In this document: positions 21,491-25,320 of the stretch, piece after piece
How positions within the stretch are numbered: the stretch's first letter is position 1
How the letters are laid out: each line of letters begins with the position of its first letter
NCBI GenBank assembly: GCA_938023085.1
Contig: CALHDP010000123.1
Location: 1 to 25,320 of the forward strand
DNA: 25,320 nt
Direction of reading: 5' to 3'
DNA from: an uncultured Collinsella sp.
GTDB taxonomy: Bacteria > Actinomycetota > Coriobacteriia > Coriobacteriales > Coriobacteriaceae
Program-made: the position numbers and the translations under genes
Notes under the pieces: model-generated
What the model was told of the DNA's origin: nothing
Database searches by the model: none
Seen by the model: the letters and a program-made list of their open reading frames with translations, nothing else

Positions 21491-22108
21491 ATGGACACCA
21501 ATCATTCCCCCATCATCAGCCCCCTCACCATGCGTGAATCCGCCCGAGGTATCACGCTCACCAGCATATACGATGAGATGCTCGCCCGTCGCGAGCTCTC
21601 CGTCATGGGAAACATCGAAACCCCGATGGCCCACGACCTATGCCAGCAGATCCGCCTGCTCGATGCCACCGACCCCAGCCGCACCATCACCATATTTGTC
21701 GCCAGCGCCGGCGGAAGCGTGCGATCGGGTCTTGCGATCTATGACGCCATGCGCCTCGCATCGTGCCCCATCCGCACCGTCTGCCTGGAATTCGCCGCGT
21801 CCATGGGCGCCGTGATCTTTATGGGCGGCGACGATCGCCGTATGGCGCCCCATGCAGAGCTCATGATTCACGACCCGCTGATCCCCCAGGGGGCAGGCGG
21901 CTCGGCACTTGCGCTGCAGGAAACCAGCCGGCGTCTCATGCAGACCCGCAAGACCCTCACGCAAATCCTCTCGGACCGCAGCGGCCTCACGCCCAAGCGC
22001 ATCCAGTCCCTCACTGCAAAAGACACCTACCTTTCGGCCGAGCGCGCCGTCGAGCTCGGCTTTGCCCACGAAATCCTCTCGACCACCAAGGAGGTCGCCC
22101 ATGTCTAA
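21491..22108 (+). CDS. ClpP-like serine peptidase carried on the pgi insert
   Basis: A 205-residue ClpP-family protein with the complete triad: Ser104 in LEFAASMGAVIFMGG, His127 in AELMIHDPLIPQGAGG and Asp178 in AKDTYLSAERAVELGF. The oxyanion strand is IFVASAGGSVRSGLAIYDAM, where ordinary ClpP has a Gly-Gly-Ser, so the fold is well conserved. The overall sequence departs from housekeeping ClpP, notably in the N-terminal axial loop (MDTNHSPIISPLTMRES). Housekeeping ClpP needs a Clp ATPase; the only ATPase encoded here is the VirD4-like protein whose start overlaps this gene's end by eight bases. AAAGGAGT precedes ATG 21491. Family knowledge: ClpP-like genes are found on phages and integrative elements, where they may process capsid or transfer proteins. 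Its target here is unknown. Confidence 0.88.
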   Translation: MDTNHSPIISPLTMRESARGITLTSIYDEMLARRELSVMGNIETPMAHDLCQQIRLLDATDPSRTITIFVASAGGSVRSGLAIYDAMRLASCPIRTVCLEFAASMGAVIFMGGDDRRMAPHAELMIHDPLIPQGAGGSALALQETSRRLMQTRKTLTQILSDRSGLTPKRIQSLTAKDTYLSAERAVELGFAHEILSTTKEVAHV

Positions 22109-23405
22109 CCTCGCCAGCCGCCTCGCCGCATCTGAGTCCGCATCGTCCACCATCCTCGCCAAGGATCGAACGCTTTCCTGCGACACCCGCCAAACGGGAC
22201 TCAACAACAACGCACTTGTGATCGGCCCCTCGGGAGCCGGCAAGACCCGAAACGTCCTCAAGCCCAACCTGCTGCAAATAAACGCAAGCTACATCGTGCT
22301 CGACACCAAAGGCACGCTCTGTCGCGAAGTGGGACCCGTGCTGGCAGCCCACGGTTACCGCGTGCAATGTCTCAACTTCGCCGACCTCAACACCGTCCCG
22401 GCCCTTGCGCCCGGCATCGAGCGCTGCGGCTACAACCCCCTGAGGCACATTCGCCGCAAGGCGGACGGCAGGCCCAACCAGCAGGACATCCTCTCGGTGG
22501 CAAAGGCCATCTGCCCCATCGAGGACAACAACCAGCCTTTTTGGGATCATGCGGCGGCAAACCTGCTGTCGTGTCTTATCGCCTACGTCACCGAACAGCT
22601 GCCCGCCGACGAGCAGACGATCAGCTCGGTCATCAAGCTGATCGAGCACCTGCAGGACGGTGCCACGGGTCGATTGTTTGACGACCTGATCACGACCGAC
22701 CCCCAAAGCTATGCCCTCTCGCTATGGCGGCGCTACGCCATTACGCAAAATGCCGAGCGCATGCACGCGAGCATCGTCGGCATCCTTGCCGAAAAGGTCA
22801 TGTGTCTGGGATTCGACGGTGCGGCACAGCTCTATCGTGAGTGCCATCAGGTGGACTTCGCTTCCATGGGACACACCCCCTGCGCCCTGTTTGTAACCGT
22901 GAGCGATATTGACCGCAATCTCGATCCGCTGACCGGCCTCTTTATTTCGCAGGCGTTTATGGGCCTCATTCGTGAGGCCGATAGGCAGCCCGACGGCAGC
23001 CTGCCCGTGCCCGTGCGCTTTATGCTCGATGACTTCGCAAATCTACAGATCCCCCAGATCGACAACGTGCTCTCGATTATCCGAAGCCGCAACATCTGGG
23101 CAACGCTGCTGCTGCAGTCGACCAACCAGCTCGATGCGCTCTATGGCGAGGCACGCGCACGCTCCATCATGGGCAACTGCGACACGCATCTGGTGCTGGC
23201 GTTCCAGGATCCCGAGAGTGCCCGGGTGTTTTCCGACCGCGCCAACGCGCTGCCCAGCACGCTCATGGCGACGCCGATCGATCGCTCGTGGCTCTTTGTA
23301 CGCGGTCGCACTCCCGAACAGGTCGAGCGCTTTAGGCTCGAAGACCATCCGCTCTACGGGGAGCTGCCCGAGGCGCAGCGAGGCCATGCGGAGGCCGAGA
23401 TCTAG
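22101..23405 (+). CDS. Soluble VirD4/TraG-like ATPase (type IV coupling protein family)
   Basis: A 434-residue P-loop ATPase of the VirD4/TraG/FtsK group. Walker A GPSGAGKT lies at residues 42-49, followed by the family motif YIVLDTKGTLCREVGPVL, and Walker B MLDDFANL ends near 315 (Asp310/Asp311). The C-terminal part has IIRSRNIWATLLLQSTNQLD and LVLAFQDPESARVFS, typical of the TraG C-terminal motor. Ordinary VirD4 proteins have two N-terminal membrane helices and about 600 residues; here the P-loop is almost at the N-terminus and no helix is present, so it is a membrane-free version or lost that part. ATG 22101 has AAGGAGG and overlaps the ClpP-like stop in another frame. No relaxase, VirB4 or other secretion gene is nearby. 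It may be a motor for the ClpP-like enzyme, or a transfer remnant; both are inference. Confidence 0.88.
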   Translation: MSNLASRLAASESASSTILAKDRTLSCDTRQTGLNNNALVIGPSGAGKTRNVLKPNLLQINASYIVLDTKGTLCREVGPVLAAHGYRVQCLNFADLNTVPALAPGIERCGYNPLRHIRRKADGRPNQQDILSVAKAICPIEDNNQPFWDHAAANLLSCLIAYVTEQLPADEQTISSVIKLIEHLQDGATGRLFDDLITTDPQSYALSLWRRYAITQNAERMHASIVGILAEKVMCLGFDGAAQLYRECHQVDFASMGHTPCALFVTVSDIDRNLDPLTGLFISQAFMGLIREADRQPDGSLPVPVRFMLDDFANLQIPQIDNVLSIIRSRNIWATLLLQSTNQLDALYGEARARSIMGNCDTHLVLAFQDPESARVFSDRANALPSTLMATPIDRSWLFVRGRTPEQVERFRLEDHPLYGELPEAQRGHAEAEI

Positions 23406-23482
23406 GCGCAGGGTTCTCGCAGCGCGCGGCGCCCCGGCGATGTTCCACAAAGGCCGTGCGCCCCGGGACCACGGCAAAGCAA

Positions 23483-23514
23483 AGGGGCCCGCATCCGATA
23501 GGATACGGGCCCCT
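23483..23514 (-). terminator. pgi terminator carried on the insert end
   Basis: 14-bp arms (23483-23496 and 23501-23514) around GATA. The one mismatch on the plus strand is a G-U pair on the minus strand, so it works as a minus-strand RNA hairpin, followed by TTTGCTTT. It lies 33 bases after the pgi stop and copies the hairpin at 19981-20014. Confidence 0.8.
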
Positions 23515-23544
23515 GACTATAAGGCGCGATGCGTTAACAGCAGC

Positions 23545-23576
23545 GACTACTTGCGGTGAGCGCGGTAGAACTCGAT
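23545..23576. repeat. Right copy of 32-bp direct repeat (attR-like, inside pgi)
   Basis: Identical to 20042-20073. Here the repeat is part of intact pgi, so the insert restored the reading frame end when it integrated. Confidence 0.85.
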
Positions 23577-25241
23577 AAGCGCTTGAGTCGAAGCGTCCTG
23601 CTCGGCCTTGGCGGCGTCGTCGTGGAAGGCCGGGGTGATCTGCTTGGCAAGCTGCTTGCCCAGCTCGACGCCCCACTGGTCATAGGAGTCGATGCCCCAG
23701 ACCGTGCCCTCGACAAACGTGATGTGCTCGTACAGGGCGATGAGCTCGCCGAGTGCGAACGGGGTCAGCGTGTCGCCAAAGATCGAGGTCGTCGGACGGT
23801 TGCCCTCAAAGCAGCGGGCCGGGACGATCTGCTCGGGCGTGCCCTCGGCACGAACCTCGTCGGCCGTCTTACCAAAGGCGAGCGCCTTGGTCTGGGCCAG
23901 GAAGTTGCCCAGGAACAGCTCGTGGACATCCTGACCGCTGTCGGTTGCGGGGTTGGCGGTATTGGCGAAGGCGATGAAATCGGCCGGAACCACCACGGTG
24001 CCCTGGTGCAGCAGCTGGTAGAAGGCATGCTGGCCGTTGGTGCCGGGCTCGCCCCAGAAGATCTCACCGGTGTCGGAGGTCACAGCGCTGCCGTCCCAGC
24101 GGACATGCTTGCCGTTGGACTCCATGGTGAGCTGCTGCAGGTAGGCCGGGAAACGGTGCAGATACTGGCAGTACGGAAGCACGGCGTGGCTCTTGGAACC
24201 GAAGAAGTTGACGTACCAGACGTTGAGCAGGCCCATCAGCGCGACGGCATTGTTCTCGAGCGGCGTGTTGCAGAAGTACTCGTCGATGGCGTGGAAGCCC
24301 TCGAGGAACTGCTGGAAGCGCTCGGGACCGAGCACGACGATCAGCGACAGGCCCACGGCGGAGTCGACAGAATAGCGGCCGCCGACCCAGTTCCAGAAGC
24401 CGAAGGCGTTGGCGGGGTCGATACCGAAGGCCTCAACCTTCTCGAGTGCGGTGGAAACGGCGACGAAGTGCTTTGCCACGGCCTCGGCGTTCTGCTCATC
24501 GGAGCCGTCGATGGCGCCCTGAGCCTTAAGCTGCTCGAGCATCCAAGTCTTGACCTCGCGGGCGTTGGTGAGGGTCTCGAGCGTGGTGAAGGTCTTGGAG
24601 ACGATGATCACGAGCGTGGTCTCGGGATCCAGGCCGCGGAGCTTCTCTGCCTGGTCGTTGGGGTCGATATTGGAGATATAGCGGCAGTCGATACCGGCGT
24701 CGGCGTAGGGACGCAGAGCCTCGTAGGCCATGACCGGGCCCAGATCGGAGCCGCCGATGCCGATGGACACCAGGTGCTCGATCTTCTTGCCGGTAACGCC
24801 CTTCCACTCACCGGAGCGCACGCGCTCGGCGAAGGCATACATGCGGTCGAGAACCTCGTGCACGTCGGCGACGACGTCCTGGCCGTCGACGATGAGCTGG
24901 CCCTTCTCGCTTGCCGGGCGGCGCAGCGCGGTGTGCAGGACGGCGCGGTCCTCGGTGGTGTTGATGTGCTCGCCGGAGAACATGGCGTCGCGGCGCTCCT
25001 CGAGCTTTACCTCGCGGGCAAGATCGCACAGCAGCTTGACGGTCTCATCGGTCACCAGGTTCTTGGACAGGTCGAAATGCAGGTCACCGGCGTCAAAGCT
25101 CAGCTTGTTCACGCGCTCGGCATCGGCGGCGAACCAGGCCTTGAGGTCGATACCCTCGGCCTCGAGCTTCTCCTGATGAGCCTCGAGCGCCTTCCAAGCG
25201 GCAGTCGACGTAGCATCGATAGGTGCGGCAACAGTTGCCAT
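23547..25241 (-). CDS. pgi: Glucose-6-phosphate isomerase
   Basis: Interconverts glucose 6-phosphate and fructose 6-phosphate in glycolysis. The 564-residue protein has the SIS-fold landmarks: GIGGSDLGPVMAYEAL, the phosphate-binding SKTFTTLETLTNAREVKTW, WNWVGGRYSVDSAVGLS (PGI signature 1 region), the catalytic Glu/His region GEPGTNGQHAFYQLLHQGT, and the C-terminal catalytic Lys in QWGVELGKQLAKQ. Length and order match bacterial and eukaryotic PGI. ATG 25241 has GAGGAGG six bases upstream; the frame is open to 25268 but that part falls in a leader hairpin (25261-25282). The last codons and stop are shared with the direct repeat at 20042-20073, showing that the 3' end is an integration site. 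The gene is intact and should be functional. Confidence 0.96.
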   Translation of the reverse strand: MATVAAPIDATSTAAWKALEAHQEKLEAEGIDLKAWFAADAERVNKLSFDAGDLHFDLSKNLVTDETVKLLCDLAREVKLEERRDAMFSGEHINTTEDRAVLHTALRRPASEKGQLIVDGQDVVADVHEVLDRMYAFAERVRSGEWKGVTGKKIEHLVSIGIGGSDLGPVMAYEALRPYADAGIDCRYISNIDPNDQAEKLRGLDPETTLVIIVSKTFTTLETLTNAREVKTWMLEQLKAQGAIDGSDEQNAEAVAKHFVAVSTALEKVEAFGIDPANAFGFWNWVGGRYSVDSAVGLSLIVVLGPERFQQFLEGFHAIDEYFCNTPLENNAVALMGLLNVWYVNFFGSKSHAVLPYCQYLHRFPAYLQQLTMESNGKHVRWDGSAVTSDTGEIFWGEPGTNGQHAFYQLLHQGTVVVPADFIAFANTANPATDSGQDVHELFLGNFLAQTKALAFGKTADEVRAEGTPEQIVPARCFEGNRPTTSIFGDTLTPFALGELIALYEHITFVEGTVWGIDSYDQWGVELGKQLAKQITPAFHDDAAKAEQDASTQALIEFYRAHRK

Positions 25242-25260
25242 AGAGTCCTCCTCAGCATAC

Positions 25261-25306
25261 GGGCGCACGCCTCCATGCGCCCGGACATTCAGATGCCACT
25301 ATTCTA
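25261..25306 (-). promoter_or_regulatory. pgi leader hairpin and possible -10
   Basis: GGGCGCA/TGCGCCC (25261-25267 and 25276-25282) form a 7-bp stem in the pgi leader, directly before the ribosome binding site. TAGAAT on the minus strand (25306-25301) is a possible -10; its -35 would lie outside the window. Confidence 0.4.
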
Positions 25307-25320
25307 GCGCAGGTCAAGAC

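Noticed and set aside
23556..25307. A 583-codon open frame on the plus strand opposite pgi
   Set aside because: It mirrors pgi codon by codon in a GC-rich gene, has no ribosome binding site and gives a low-complexity Gly/Val/Leu/Asp sequence with no family features.

Overview
The window looks like a chromosomal segment of a high-GC, gut-type actinobacterium, most likely Collinsella or a close Coriobacteriia relative. This rests on the GC-rich codon use of most genes, the strong Shine-Dalgarno sites, the fused glutaminase-synthetase NadE, an EttA-type ABC-F protein and several proteins that resemble Coriobacteria-restricted families. No tRNA, rRNA or CRISPR array was seen. Species assignment is inference.

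Layout. 1-2757 is core metabolism on the minus strand: a class I/II aminotransferase cut by the window edge, and glutamine-dependent NAD synthetase. 2870-7161 is a visibly AT-rich accessory island, also on the minus strand. It holds a small hypothetical protein and then a tight operon: DUF2087 protein, MFS transporter, 773-aa cobalamin-type radical SAM enzyme, and a 36-codon peptide gene behind the best ribosome binding site of the operon and followed by a clear terminator. I read this as a putative RiPP biosynthesis cassette. The radical SAM enzyme appears to carry two PqqD-like (RiPP recognition element-like) modules at its C-terminus. It is the strongest candidate for an undescribed system here.

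7338-9735 has two plus-strand proteins of low-complexity architecture: a two-helix membrane protein with a Ser/Thr/Gly tail, and a protein with an N-terminal LOTUS-like module and a Glu/Pro/Ala linker. 9790-11287 (minus) encodes a lipoprotein and a Tat-exported C39-like cysteine peptidase, also rather AT-rich. 11568-16181 returns to core genes: EttA, an SdpI/SdpR-like pair with a recognisable promoter-operator, a TcdA-like E1 enzyme and a TatD nuclease. At 16181-16410 lies a compact AT-rich element with long terminal inverted repeats, resembling a MITE. 16450-19763 (minus) is a sugar-phosphate group: PfkB kinase (fructoselysine 6-kinase-like), beta-phosphoglucomutase-like HAD, Cof-type HAD and DeoC.

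20042-23576 is a 3.5-kb insertion flanked by perfect 32-bp direct repeats that are the last codons and stop of pgi. The pgi terminator hairpin is also duplicated at both ends. Inside are three co-oriented genes: an unknown 296-aa protein, a ClpP-like serine peptidase with an intact triad, and a soluble VirD4/TraG-like ATPase without membrane helices. No integrase or relaxase is present, so this is either a non-autonomous integrative element or a cargo/remnant module. It is the second candidate for a new system. The window ends with intact pgi (minus).
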